Assembly: GCA_029263455.1 (NCBI GenBank)
Contig: JAJCXM010000020.1
Coordinates: 1-64,000, forward strand
Origin: Holophagae bacterium
Lineage (GTDB): Bacteria > Acidobacteriota > Holophagae > Acanthopleuribacterales > Acanthopleuribacteraceae
Direction of reading: 5' to 3'
DNA length: 64,000 nucleotides
Shown here: positions 1 through 8,473 of the stretch, in pieces
Numbering within the stretch: position 1 is the stretch's first letter
Layout of the letters: the number at the start of each line of letters is the position of its first letter
Position numbers and translations under genes: made by a program
Notes under the pieces: generated by a model
What the model saw: only the letters and a program-made list of their open reading frames with translations
Databases searched by the model: none
What the model was told of the DNA's origin: nothing

Positions 1-1
1 C

Positions 2-157
2 GAATGCGTGCGCGAAATCCGCCAGGCCTGCAGCGAAGGCACACCGGTAACTCGCTGGTTCGAAACCAACGTGGTGACCGCCGGTGGGAAAGTGGTCGCC
101 CGAGTGCGCAAACAGCTGCACATCCGCTTTCGCAAGCCCAAAACATTAAAACCATAA
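2..157 (+). CDS. C-terminal fragment of an unidentified protein
   Basis: The window opens inside an open frame (frame of base 2) that runs 51 codons to a TAA at 155-157. The residues read like ordinary globular protein with a beta-strand-rich end (TRWFETNVVTAGGKVVARVR) and a basic tail. This strand pattern is vaguely like the end of hotdog-fold thioesterases (DUF4442), but that is only a guess. The overlapping longer frame from base 4 is arginine-rich and is probably a shadow. The gene ends 78 bases before the next start. Function cannot be assigned from this fragment. Confidence 0.45.
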   Translation, partial: ECVREIRQACSEGTPVTRWFETNVVTAGGKVVARVRKQLHIRFRKPKTLKP

Positions 158-235
158 CAAATACCAAACTGACCAAGTTGGTGACCTCCAAAAGAGCGGG
201 TCGCCTTTGGCACCAACAATTTAAGGAGTACCATT

Positions 236-925
236 ATGAAAATTAAACTGTTCTTTTCCACCCTATTCCTCAGCAGCATGGCAACCCTGGCAATTTGCGG
301 GACCCCAACCAGTCAGGACCACTCAGGCCTTGATACCAAAGGAATCGATCTCGACAAACTGAGTCAGATGGTGGAGGACATCCGCGCCAATCCTGCGCAT
401 GGCCAAATAGAGTTTCGTGCTGAAGGCGAGAGTGAGGAAATGATCTATCACGGTACGGCCCGTGTCGGTCCATTCAAAGTGGCCGGTCAGGAATTTGGGC
501 AAACGCGCCAATACGTGCTTCACCTGGGCCTGCCTGCCGAATTACAGGGCGAGGTCGTCCATCCTGTAGACCGCATTGAACCTGTTGAATTGGCGCTTGC
601 CGGGCTGAGCGACTGCGTCATTGGGACTGTTGCATTGCATGCATTGCTCAATGGCATTCAACTCGACCATATCTCGGCTACCGTTCGGGCACCATTGAGC
701 GTACAGGTCTTACTGGGCATTGACGGCGTTGAAAAGCGGGATCAGATTTACGGAAAAATTGCGATCAACGTGGAGATTGAGGGCCCGCATTTAACCGAAA
801 AGGAGCGCCTTTTCCTAAGCGAGCAGGTCAAGAGATCGCCCGTATTCAACCTGGTGGCCCTGGGCCATGACATGGACACAACCCTGAGAATCCGAGCGGA
901 ATTGGACACGTCGGCAGCCATGTAG
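236..925 (+). CDS. Exported OsmC-like protein, second cysteine missing
   Basis: This 229-residue protein has a signal peptide (about 1-21) and an OsmC-like domain over roughly residues 55-225. OsmC/Ohr proteins reduce organic hydroperoxides with two cysteines, one at the start of the long central helix and one in a later C-P motif. The first is present (Cys127 in GLSDCVIGT, after the usual P-x-E-L-x-LA segment). The second position reads SPV at 201-203, so the canonical pair is absent. OsmC enzymes are normally cytoplasmic, so an exported form is unusual. An AAGGAG site sits 7 bases before ATG 236. A role in peroxide removal is therefore doubtful; ligand or redox binding in the periplasm is possible. 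Confidence 0.72.
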   Translation: MKIKLFFSTLFLSSMATLAICGTPTSQDHSGLDTKGIDLDKLSQMVEDIRANPAHGQIEFRAEGESEEMIYHGTARVGPFKVAGQEFGQTRQYVLHLGLPAELQGEVVHPVDRIEPVELALAGLSDCVIGTVALHALLNGIQLDHISATVRAPLSVQVLLGIDGVEKRDQIYGKIAINVEIEGPHLTEKERLFLSEQVKRSPVFNLVALGHDMDTTLRIRAELDTSAAM

Positions 926-1083
926 CCAAATGCCATAGCCCGCCTGCTGGTCTGCACGCTAATGCCGCCCAGCAGCGGGTCCTGGCAACCGGTGCCTATC
1001 GACTCGTCTAGACAGATAGAGACACATACACTGACATAAACACGCACGGTCCCGGTAGTTGTCCGTCCTGCCGATGTAGACAA

Positions 1084-1440
1084 TCACTTACTAATTGTGT
1101 TTTGTTTCAACCACTCAATCGCTGCGGATAGCACACTATCAGATTCGTCATCGTTGTCTTCTAATAAAACGTCGGGCCGAACACTACCTGAATAGATTTT
1201 CCCGTGTCGATCCGCCATCCGTGTGGAGGCTAGCATCATGCGCGCTCCGTCAGAGAGGCAAATGCACCGTTGCCTGTTGTCAATCCCCAAGTTGGCTTGC
1301 CAAAAGAATTTGTCGACGAATTACCAATGAACGAAATAGCCACAATCTCTCCAGAGCTCCCCGTCTAGGGACCCAACAGTACGGCGATGGGGCGTTTTTG
1401 CGATTATTCTTGGATCACCTGGTCGACAAGCTTAACCAAA
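1084..1440 (-). pseudogene. Remnant of an S41 family (C-terminal processing-like) peptidase
   Basis: On the minus strand the frame upstream of base 1290 encodes RPIAVLLGP, then TGSSGEIVAISFIGN, then SFGKPTWGLTTGNGAF. This is the catalytic-serine region of S41 peptidases (T-x-S-S-G-E). The match then moves to another frame as CLSDGARMMLASTRMADRHG, followed by VRPDVLLEDN and an AAIEWLKQN end, which is the typical S41 C-terminus (G-x-x-PD). The frame change needs one lost base near 1275. Two in-frame stops also interrupt the first part (TAA at 1404-1406, TAG at 1365-1367). The N-terminal PDZ/S41 half was not found. Three lesions make this a true decayed gene, not a single sequencing error. Confidence 0.75.
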
Positions 1441-1751
1441 AGTGACCCTGCGCGTATACGGTGGACGCAACCCAACTAGGTAACGAGGGCCGCCAAGTGA
1501 TAATCAGGAGACGCTGACTGCCCAAAACACCGGAGACGGCTACGTCTTTAATGAGCGGCTAGGACACGGAAGTTAACGGTCTTTATTATCAAAGCGGTCC
1601 TACTTACACTGTCCCGTATTTTCGCACCCCTGCCGTCGTTTCGCACCCCACGAAATCGGATTTGAAGGAGGTTTGGGAGCTGGTAAAGGCGAACTCGGAA
1701 AATTAGCGCTGGCACTGGCTTGACTTGAAATATATCTTGAAATGTAAAGAC
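1441..1751. other. Non-coding or degraded DNA upstream of the cassette-like genes
   Basis: I see no convincing gene here. The open frames on the minus strand have no domain signature and no Shine-Dalgarno site. Minus-strand text just upstream of the S41 remnant could be more of the same decayed gene, but I could not recognise it. Confidence 0.4.
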
Positions 1752-1811
1752 ACATAACAAAGCGCGCAAGCTGATGGCTTCGCCGCCGATTCGCAGGCTT
1801 GGGCGTCAAGA
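1752..1811 (+). other. attC-like recombination site 1
   Basis: A plus-strand imperfect inverted repeat has the layout of an integron attC site. It starts with ACATAAC (R''-like) and ends with GTCAAGA, one or two changes from the GTTRRRY consensus. The left arm CGCGCAAGCT pairs with GGCTTGGGCG on the right with two mismatches. The centre GGC-TTC-GCC forms a short hairpin. It lies directly before the Shine-Dalgarno of the next small gene. Degenerate ends suggest it may no longer be active. Confidence 0.45.
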
Positions 1812-1833
1812 ACATCTCAAGGGGAGATCGATC

Positions 1834-2223
1834 ATGAGTGAGTCTGTAGCGGGAATCTTTGGGTTGAGTCAAATTGGCCAGATTGCGGTTCCGGTCAGCG
1901 ACGTTGAGAGGGCGATTCGCTTTTACCGGGATACGCTTGGAATGCGGTTTCTTTTTCATGCGCCGCCCGGACTGGGCTTTTTCGACCTGGGCGGCGTTCG
2001 CTTGATGCTGGATGGCCCGGCCAGAGCACAGGCCGGAAACAGCTCGGTCATCTACTATAGGGTTGCGGATCTCAGCGCTGCATTCGAAACGCTGTCAAAA
2101 CGAGGTGTTCAGTTCGAAGCAGAGCCGCATCTGATCGCGAAAATGCCAGATCACGAACTGTGGATGGCTTTCTTTCGCGATCCGGACAACAACCTCATTG
2201 CGCTAATGAGCGAGGTGAATTAG
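1834..2223 (+). CDS. VOC (glyoxalase/bleomycin resistance) family protein
   Basis: This 129-residue protein is one vicinal-oxygen-chelate domain: a first beta-alpha-beta module with IAVPVSDVERAIRFYRDTLG and a second with FFRDPDNNLIALMSE at the end. VOC members include glyoxalases, dioxygenases and antibiotic-binding proteins; the substrate cannot be told. An in-frame ATG exists at 1774, but ATG 1834 has an AAGGGGAG site just upstream and begins right before the conserved domain, so I chose 1834. It is flanked by attC-like sites, as in an integron gene cassette, a context where VOC genes are common. Confidence 0.82.
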   Translation: MSESVAGIFGLSQIGQIAVPVSDVERAIRFYRDTLGMRFLFHAPPGLGFFDLGGVRLMLDGPARAQAGNSSVIYYRVADLSAAFETLSKRGVQFEAEPHLIAKMPDHELWMAFFRDPDNNLIALMSEVN

Positions 2224-2241
2224 GTGATCATGCAGCGATCC

Positions 2242-2300
2242 GCTCAACAAGGCGATCCAGCGGACGCTCTACTCGCCGCGTCTAAACTTGATCGATGTGA
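2242..2300 (+). other. attC-like recombination site 2
   Basis: The spacer after the first VOC gene starts with GCTCAAC and has a hairpin core in which GCGG(A)CG pairs with CGCCGC around a short CTCTACT loop, with an extra-helical A as in attC sites. Outer CGATC on the left pairs with GATCG on the right. The right end GATGTGAG looks like a damaged version of the expected GTTGAGC. It is probably a degenerate attC. Confidence 0.4.
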
Positions 2301-2318
2301 GACTGGAGAAATTTTCAA

Positions 2319-2702
2319 TTGAATACGATTAGTATTAATGCCCCGCAGACCCCTATTCCGGAAGGAAGTTATTCGCAGGCTTTGCTCATCGAGCAGAGTT
2401 CGAAATTGTTATTTATAAGCGGCCAAATCCCCGAGACAATAGCAGGCAAAACTCCAGAAGACTTTGAGTCACAATGTCGACTAGTTTGGTCAAATGTCAG
2501 GTCTCAACTAGTAGCAGCAGAAATGGGCTTTCCTAACCTCATGAAAGTCACGATTTTTCTGTCATCAAGAGAGTTCGCTGACATCAACAGTAGGGTGCGC
2601 CAGGAAGTTCTTGGAATTCATTGCCCTGCTTTAACAGTCGTTATCACCGGAATTTTTGATAAAAAGTGGTTACTGGAAATTGAAGCAATTGCAGCCTCAT
2701 AA
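2319..2702 (+). CDS. RidA (YjgF/UK114) family protein lacking the catalytic arginine
   Basis: The 127-residue protein matches RidA in length and in motifs: YSQALLIEQ near the start, LLFISGQIP, the helix-strand VWSNVRSQLVAAEMGFPNLM, a KVTIFLSS strand, and the terminal LEIEAIA. Canonical RidA deaminates reactive imines and uses an arginine in a P-A-R motif before the last strands. Here that place reads CPALTVV, so the arginine is replaced by leucine. It is therefore likely a non-archetypal Rid subgroup protein with another activity. The start is TTG at 2319 behind GGAG. The TAA stop lies within the next attC-like site, as in many gene cassettes. Confidence 0.78.
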   Translation: MNTISINAPQTPIPEGSYSQALLIEQSSKLLFISGQIPETIAGKTPEDFESQCRLVWSNVRSQLVAAEMGFPNLMKVTIFLSSREFADINSRVRQEVLGIHCPALTVVITGIFDKKWLLEIEAIAAS

Positions 2703-2748
2703 CAAACCGGACCTAGCAGAGCTGAGCCGCTGATGCTGGGCGTTAAGC
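2697..2748 (+). other. attC-like recombination site 3
   Basis: This is the cleanest of the four sites. It runs from TCATAAC to GTTAAGC, which fits the GTTRRRY consensus exactly. Paired parts nest as AAC with GTT, CC with GG, then AGCA-g-AGC with GCT-ga-TGCT around a TGAGCC loop, leaving unpaired bases on one arm. The left end contains the stop codon of the preceding RidA-like gene. Confidence 0.5.
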
Positions 2749-2784
2749 AATCATCTCGACGTCCAAGGTACCAGAAAGGTCGTA

Positions 2785-3159
2785 ATGCCAATGAGAATTA
2801 GCTATGTCATCGTGTTTGTGCGTGACATGAAGGTATCGGTTGAGTTCTACAGAGATACCGTCGGCGTGCCTGTCCGATTTGAATCAACGCACTGGACCGA
2901 GTTCGAGACTGAGGGCGCAACCCTGGCTTTGCATCTCGGTGAAGGCACTGGCGATAGAGGTCTTTCTACCAAAAACGGAGCGCCCGGGATATGTCGCCCC
3001 GGCTTCAGCGTTCCAAATCTTCAAGACTTTCACCGCCGCGTCATTTCAAAGGGGGTGCAGTGCGTACAAGAACCCAAGGATGTATTCGGGGCACAAGTCG
3101 CGTTGTACCTTGATCCCGACGGCCTCGCAATTTCTGTGGGCGAGGAGCGAAGTGTTTGA
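2785..3159 (+). CDS. VOC family protein (second in cluster)
   Basis: The 124-residue protein starts ISYVIVFVRDMKVSVEFYRD, the classic first strand and helix of VOC proteins, and ends with VALYLDPDGLAISVGE, the second module's final strands. Substrate is unknown. It differs clearly in sequence from the VOC protein at 1834, so it is not a recent duplicate. ATG 2785 or ATG 2791 could be used; an AAAGG lies upstream of both. It sits between attC-like sites 3 and 4 in the same orientation as its neighbours. Confidence 0.82.
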   Translation: MPMRISYVIVFVRDMKVSVEFYRDTVGVPVRFESTHWTEFETEGATLALHLGEGTGDRGLSTKNGAPGICRPGFSVPNLQDFHRRVISKGVQCVQEPKDVFGAQVALYLDPDGLAISVGEERSV

Positions 3160-3169
3160 GCCAGCGACA

Positions 3170-3244
3170 GCCTAGCAAATCATTGCAACGGTCCTTACCG
3201 CCAGCTTCGCGGCCAGCATTGCATCTGAATGCCAGCCGTTAGCG
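3170..3244 (+). other. attC-like recombination site 4
   Basis: The spacer after the second VOC gene is a longer imperfect inverted repeat. AACGG (3187-3191) pairs with CCGTT (3236-3240), and the centre CCGC-cagcttc-GCGG forms a hairpin. The right end GTTAGCG is close to the GTTRRRY consensus. The left end could be either GCCTAGC at 3170 or TTGCAAC nearer the core. Confidence 0.42.
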
Positions 3245-3355
3245 AGATCGAGAGTTCGATGAACTTCCGCAATCGATCCATTTCTGCCAATTGTTATTTT
3301 AACTAGAATCTATCAGCAGGTTCTGCTTAGATTGATCAGATGCGAGGTTAAGACC

Positions 3356-3895
3356 ATGAGTTTCGATGTAACAGAATTCAAACAGATGTTAGCAGACTAT
3401 CTTGATGACTGTGTTGAGATAAGAATCATGGACTATATTGGTGACACAAACCCAATAGGGGGGCCAAGCCAAGGAGTAAATATTGACGTTGGTGAAACCC
3501 ATAGCTTCGATATAGAAGCGAAGAACAATGGATCTCTAGGCTTGATGAACGTTCACGTCGAAATAGAGGCGAGGCGTGGCAAGGTTAGCAATTCCTGGTA
3601 TGGCCTGATTAACACGGCGGGTTCCCATTGGATGGCGCCGTGGCATACGTCAATGGCAGTGCGAGCCTTTAATCTCGACCCGGGCCAATCCTATTTACAC
3701 AAACACGAAACGAGCGGTGGCCACCTGTTCGGATACAACGCGGAGGAACCCACAGGGGGTAGCGACAACAATCGAGACGTAGAGATCCTACTTACTGCGA
3801 AGATTGTTGCGTGGCAGCCAGACTTATCGAAGTTTGGTTTTGACACCAAGAATGGACCACAAGATACGTGGGAGACTTTCATTCAACGGACCTGA
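3356..3895 (+). CDS. Unrecognised 179-residue protein
   Basis: I do not recognise this family. The product has an acidic N-terminus (about 1-35) followed by a beta-rich segment with GETHSFDIEAKNNGSLGLMN. That resembles the start of an Ig-like or CARDB-like beta-sandwich, where a phrase about added length of an unstructured linker is common. Trp residues cluster near 80-95 and the C-terminus is acidic. There is no signal peptide. The frame could begin 24 bases earlier, but ATG 3356 has GAGGTTAAG upstream and starts the natural reading MSFDVTEF. It is the last gene of the cassette-like cluster; no attC-like site was seen after it. Confidence 0.6.
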   Translation: MSFDVTEFKQMLADYLDDCVEIRIMDYIGDTNPIGGPSQGVNIDVGETHSFDIEAKNNGSLGLMNVHVEIEARRGKVSNSWYGLINTAGSHWMAPWHTSMAVRAFNLDPGQSYLHKHETSGGHLFGYNAEEPTGGSDNNRDVEILLTAKIVAWQPDLSKFGFDTKNGPQDTWETFIQRT

Positions 3896-4100
3896 TTCTG
3901 CACAGCAGGATACTCTAGTAAGGCGTACGTCTACTTCTCGCTGAATCTGCGGGTAATAACCATCGGCGGATAATATCGATGGTAACTGGGATTAGGGCAC
4001 TGCCTGAGTCATCGCACGACGTGAAAAAGAGCGAGTGTATTCCCAAACCCGTGGATGTGTGCCAAGTTCCTGGCTCTGAAGCATGGCGCAAAGTGACGAC

Positions 4101-7100
4101 CTAGTTTGGCGCTACCACGACCTCAACCATATTGTCGCTGCGGTCGGCTTCTAGCTTTAGCAGGGTGGGGTCTATGACCGCTCGCTTGGGACGCACGTTT
4201 GTTTTTAGGTCCAGGCTATGTTGACCCGCCTCCAGAACGTAATCGCGTTCGAGGATGACTTCATCGTTGTCAGCCACGAGCTGGATCCGGTAGGATTTTG
4301 GTCCGTCGATATGGTCCCCTCGTGGTTGCACTTCCATGACCAATAGCGTTAGCCAAGCATCGGTTTCGGCCCGTGTGCTTGCGCTGCTAATGGATAAGTC
4401 GTACCAGGCCACACGCTGGAATAGGGTTTCGAAAAGAGAAAGCTGATCGGCTTGTAGGTGCGGGCGGATGAGGTCAAGCAAATCACTTGCTGTGGGCTTC
4501 TTCGGGTATCTGAACTCATCGATTAACTGGCGCAGAATCTCGTTAACGCGCGCTTCACCCAACATGTCTCGCAACAAGTACATCGCGTGGGAACCTTTGA
4601 AATAGGCCACATAGGCTTCAGATCCAACTTGGTGGAGCGGTGGTTCTGGGTTCTCGTCATAACTGCGCCAAGTAAAGTAGAAGGCGTCCATGGCCTTCTG
4701 GTAGGCGAGCGTCGAGGTCAGGCCAAATCGTTTTTCGGTCACCACCATTTGCGAATACTCGGCCAGCGTTTCTGCGAGCATACGCGCGCCGTGACAATCG
4801 GCCGGATCAACTTGATGCGCCCACCATTGATGGCTCAGCTCGTGTGCCATCAAGCGGTAAAAGATATCCGACGAAGAGGTCCCTTCATCAATCCGCAACG
4901 CTCGATCTTCTACTACATAAATCAGACCCGGATACGCCGTTGCCGCAAATGAATCTGAAAACGATGGGATCTCTGCGATCACCAATTGCTCATGAGGGTA
5001 GGGCCCAAAATTGGCTTCGAAATAGGTCAGGGCATCAACCGCGCTCATTAATATAGTATCTACGTTTTCCTGATGATGCGCGCCAGTCAATACTCGAATC
5101 GGCACATCACCGTAAAGCGTGGAACGCTCGACGTAAAGACCGCATGATATGCCCAACCCCAGACTGATCGGGTCACGCGACTCATACACGTAAGTGGTTC
5201 TGGGTCCAGAACTGCTGACGTCAAGGCAGGATCCCGGTGCCAGAACCTGCTGGCCTGTATCCGTGGTAATTCGAGCTTTGAAAAAGACATGGTCCTCAAG
5301 GGTTTTAGGCAGACCGGCACAATCATCACGAGTAGGAAGTGCCTGAAGCCCGCGCTTGCTCCGTTCCCGCTTGTTGGTTATCACCATGGCGTTCTGATAG
5401 CCAAGACTTGGGATAGCTTTGTCCATTTCCAAGTAACTCGATCCTGGCGTGACGTAGAGTTCCGGGTTCGGGGCTCTTAGCCCGCTGAAATTCGCCTCGA
5501 CGGTGAAACTCAGTTGATCCACTTGGCCCACCTGTAATCCAGATTGCCAAAGAATCACGTAATAGCCAAAAGAGTCATCCACTTGACGAATCGATCCCAA
5601 ACTACTTTCAATTCCAAGCAAATTGACCGAGTCGGGAATATGAATGAGTAGTTCGTGAATGGGATCAGCGTGTTGGTTGATTAACTCGAAGCTGCCTTGG
5701 GCGAGTAAGTTGCGTTGATCGGGCGCAATATCCATATTCAATGAAACGGTTGTTATCTTCGGAATCTGGTCCTGCGCCCGATGGGCCCATTTCCTCTCAT
5801 GTCCTGCCAACCAATCGTACCGAGCAGACTTGGAGGTCATCCGCGGTCTGAGGTCGACTTTCGATCTAAGGGTCAGGCCCGACGCGGTTAATATGAAAAC
5901 ACCCAAGAAAGCCATTCCCACTAACAGTGGGTGGTGACCTTGACCGAATCTGCGATTCTGCCAGTAGGCGATGGTGCCCGCGGACAAAACGGTCAGGATG
6001 CTTACTGCATACGCGAATGGCCATAAGAAACTCCAACCCACAATGCTGGTTCGGGCAAAAGTGGAGTAGTCAAAAGAGGGCGACCAAATGATTCGCCAGA
6101 ACGGGTGGTTGAAGCCAGGAACCCTGGAAATAATGACGCCGGTGAAGAGCATTACTACCAGGAAAGAGACCAACATGCCGGCATACTTGTTAGGAACCAG
6201 GTTCAGTACCACCAATGACAGCGCCGCTACCAAAGTGAGCGGAATCCAAGCCTGCACCACAAATAGGCTGACGGCCGTCAGATCCACACCCGCTGAGCCT
6301 AATAACGTTTGGAACCCTAAACCCAGCGCTAGGGTGCCAACAACCAACGCCAAAGTCAATGTTGCCAAGACGATGAGTTTTGCAGCGAAGTGAGACCAGA
6401 CTCTTAGACCGCTGGTGAAAATCAATTCGTGGATTCGGCATTGACGTTCAGCCCAAAAGAGTTCGGCAGTAAAGAAAAGAACCATTAATGCGCCTAGCTT
6501 GACCAGCGGCTCATGCAAAACATTGAGCACCAGGGCGGTATCCACATAAAGTCGATGATTCAAAAAGCCACCGCGCTGCTCATCAAACAAGGTCACCGCG
6601 CAAAAGAACACCCAAAGCAAGAGAAGTAGGTAAAAAGGGGCACTTCGAAAGATACCGCTTAAGCCAAGACGGACCTGGGCACCAATCTGCCGAATATCCC
6701 TAGAAACGCCCACAGAATGTCTGGAGACTGCCTGGTAAGCGACTGTGGCCCAAGTCTCATTGACCTCAATTTCCTTTGTGCCCTGAAGCGGTTCACGAAA
6801 CCTGAAGAAACGCAACGTCAGAGCAAATAGACTAGAGGCCATTCCCAGCCACAAGAGCCGATTCATGAGCAAAGCTCCTTGGACGGGGATCAGCGAATCG
6901 TTTTGCTGCTCCACCGTCCAGAAGCGCACCGCCTCAAGGATTCCAATCAATCCGAACGGCTCTAATAAGGTGATGGGATTGGAATCGCTAGGCGCGTAGG
7001 GCGATGATTGCGCCATCAGCGGAGAATTACCCAACGCAGACGCTAGCCAATAGGCAATGAACAAGCCAACCCCTACGACGTAGGTAGCCATTGAGTTACG

Positions 7101-7595
7101 CGTCAACGTGGCCGCCGTAAAAAGCGATGAGCAACAGATGAGCAGATTGGGAATCACAAGCACCACGAACGCCCAAATGTAAGGTGCCGCGACAATTGTC
7201 CCCATATTGCTGCGGTCCGCAAAGAAGAGGTGGCCGAATACCAAACCCAAAACAGCCGGCGAGAATGCCAATATGGCACTCAAACACAAGCCCACGAATC
7301 GACTGACCAAGTACTGGAAGTGGGTGATTGGCGTTGAGAAAATCAATGGCTCCATACCGCTTTCTCGATCTCGTAACACTGACTGCGGTGCGAACAGAAC
7401 GACCGCGAACAGAGCGTTTAGGCTCAATATCCCGATTCTCAGAGCGATGGCAATGGGCGCATTCTGGAGAGCGCCACCGGGCATAGGCGCGACGGCCATG
7501 AGCAGACCGAGCACAAAAAAGATGGCTGCCGCAAGCCGGAACGTGGTTTGTTTCGAAAAGTAGCGCAGCTCAAAGGCGATCAAACGAACTAGCAT
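4101..7595 (-). CDS. ABC-2 type permease fused to an M1 family aminopeptidase
   Basis: This 1164-residue fusion has about 12 membrane segments in its first ~590 residues, arranged as two ABC-2-like halves. A large extracytoplasmic part follows with an M1 aminopeptidase domain. Zinc ligands are visible: HELSH at about 918-922 and a Glu 20 residues after the second His, in AETLAEY. The extra residue compared with classic M1 enzymes is, from memory, normal for this fused family. It overlaps the upstream ATPase gene by one base (TAATG), so the two are surely co-translated. The likely role is ATP-driven transport or sensing linked to peptide cleavage outside the membrane; the substrate is unknown. 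Confidence 0.9.
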   Translation of the reverse strand: MLVRLIAFELRYFSKQTTFRLAAAIFFVLGLLMAVAPMPGGALQNAPIAIALRIGILSLNALFAVVLFAPQSVLRDRESGMEPLIFSTPITHFQYLVSRFVGLCLSAILAFSPAVLGLVFGHLFFADRSNMGTIVAAPYIWAFVVLVIPNLLICCSSLFTAATLTRNSMATYVVGVGLFIAYWLASALGNSPLMAQSSPYAPSDSNPITLLEPFGLIGILEAVRFWTVEQQNDSLIPVQGALLMNRLLWLGMASSLFALTLRFFRFREPLQGTKEIEVNETWATVAYQAVSRHSVGVSRDIRQIGAQVRLGLSGIFRSAPFYLLLLLWVFFCAVTLFDEQRGGFLNHRLYVDTALVLNVLHEPLVKLGALMVLFFTAELFWAERQCRIHELIFTSGLRVWSHFAAKLIVLATLTLALVVGTLALGLGFQTLLGSAGVDLTAVSLFVVQAWIPLTLVAALSLVVLNLVPNKYAGMLVSFLVVMLFTGVIISRVPGFNHPFWRIIWSPSFDYSTFARTSIVGWSFLWPFAYAVSILTVLSAGTIAYWQNRRFGQGHHPLLVGMAFLGVFILTASGLTLRSKVDLRPRMTSKSARYDWLAGHERKWAHRAQDQIPKITTVSLNMDIAPDQRNLLAQGSFELINQHADPIHELLIHIPDSVNLLGIESSLGSIRQVDDSFGYYVILWQSGLQVGQVDQLSFTVEANFSGLRAPNPELYVTPGSSYLEMDKAIPSLGYQNAMVITNKRERSKRGLQALPTRDDCAGLPKTLEDHVFFKARITTDTGQQVLAPGSCLDVSSSGPRTTYVYESRDPISLGLGISCGLYVERSTLYGDVPIRVLTGAHHQENVDTILMSAVDALTYFEANFGPYPHEQLVIAEIPSFSDSFAATAYPGLIYVVEDRALRIDEGTSSSDIFYRLMAHELSHQWWAHQVDPADCHGARMLAETLAEYSQMVVTEKRFGLTSTLAYQKAMDAFYFTWRSYDENPEPPLHQVGSEAYVAYFKGSHAMYLLRDMLGEARVNEILRQLIDEFRYPKKPTASDLLDLIRPHLQADQLSLFETLFQRVAWYDLSISSASTRAETDAWLTLLVMEVQPRGDHIDGPKSYRIQLVADNDEVILERDYVLEAGQHSLDLKTNVRPKRAVIDPTLLKLEADRSDNMVEVVVAPN

Positions 7596-8473
7596 TAGTT
7601 GGCTTCCTGATTGCGCTGAAGAACTCTGAAATACACGTCTTCCAGACCTGGCTCGATGAGCTTGAAACCGGGTTCCGGTTGGCCATCGTGTAGGACATGA
7701 ACTTGTAAGTGACCAGATCGGAAACGCGTGGAAAGGACAAGGTACTTCTCCTTACATTCGACCAGCGCGTTTGTAGGTAGTGTCTTGAGCCATACCCGGT
7801 CGCGGATATTGGCCAGCAGTTTGTCGGGCTGACCCTGCTCGAGAATCTCGCCGTCTCCCATAATGGCCACCTGTTCACATAGGTCGCGAATATCTTCAAC
7901 TATGTGGGTGGATAGAATCACCACTCGATCGCGACTCACATCGCTTAAAAGGTTCAGGAACCGATAGCGCTCCTCGGGATCCAATCCAGCCGTAGGTTCA
8001 TCCACAATTAACAACTGAGGGTCGGCCAGTAGCGCTTGCGCGATGCCAAAACGCTGGCGCATGCCTCCGGAAAATGTACCGACAGCCTTGTTTCTGACAG
8101 CGTATAAATTGGTCTGCTGCAGCAAAGCGTTGACCTGCTCTATGCGGGTCTTTTTTGTGATCAGGCCCTTGAGAATGGCCAAGTGGCTCAGCAAATCAAA
8201 AGCTGAAATGCGGGGGTAAACGCCAAACTCTTGCGGTAAATAGCCGAGCCTTTCGCGTACCACTTGCGGGAATTTTACGATATCGACGCCATCGAGTAAG
8301 ATTCGGCCTTCATCAGGCCGCTGAAGCGCTGCAATGGTTCGCATGAGCGTGGTTTTGCCAGCGCCATTGGGACCCAGCAAGCCAAACAAGCCGCGGTCGA
8401 TCTCGAGATCAATGCCCTTTAACGCTTTGGTCCCATTGGGGTATGTCTTTCGTAGACTTGTAACTGATAGCAT
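7595..8473 (-). CDS. ABC transporter ATP-binding protein
   Basis: The 292-residue protein carries Walker A GPNGAGKTT at 34-42, the signature FSGGMRQR, Walker B LLIVDEPTAGLD and a switch histidine in STHIVEDI. The last ~80 residues form a C-terminal extension seen in exporter ATPases that pair with ABC-2 permeases. It is the first gene of the pair with the permease/aminopeptidase fusion and supplies its ATP hydrolysis. It faces away from the LytS/LytTR pair across a 196-base gap that should hold both promoters. Confidence 0.95.
   Translation of the reverse strand: MLSVTSLRKTYPNGTKALKGIDLEIDRGLFGLLGPNGAGKTTLMRTIAALQRPDEGRILLDGVDIVKFPQVVRERLGYLPQEFGVYPRISAFDLLSHLAILKGLITKKTRIEQVNALLQQTNLYAVRNKAVGTFSGGMRQRFGIAQALLADPQLLIVDEPTAGLDPEERYRFLNLLSDVSRDRVVILSTHIVEDIRDLCEQVAIMGDGEILEQGQPDKLLANIRDRVWLKTLPTNALVECKEKYLVLSTRFRSGHLQVHVLHDGQPEPGFKLIEPGLEDVYFRVLQRNQEAN

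Noticed and set aside
748-1083. Minus-strand 111-codon open frame
   Set aside because: It overlaps the OsmC gene on the other strand, has serine/threonine-rich unstructured text and no ribosome site, so it is a shadow.
1548-1959. Two minus-strand open frames over the cassette region
   Set aside because: One lies opposite the VOC gene and the other has no domain signature; neither has a ribosome site.
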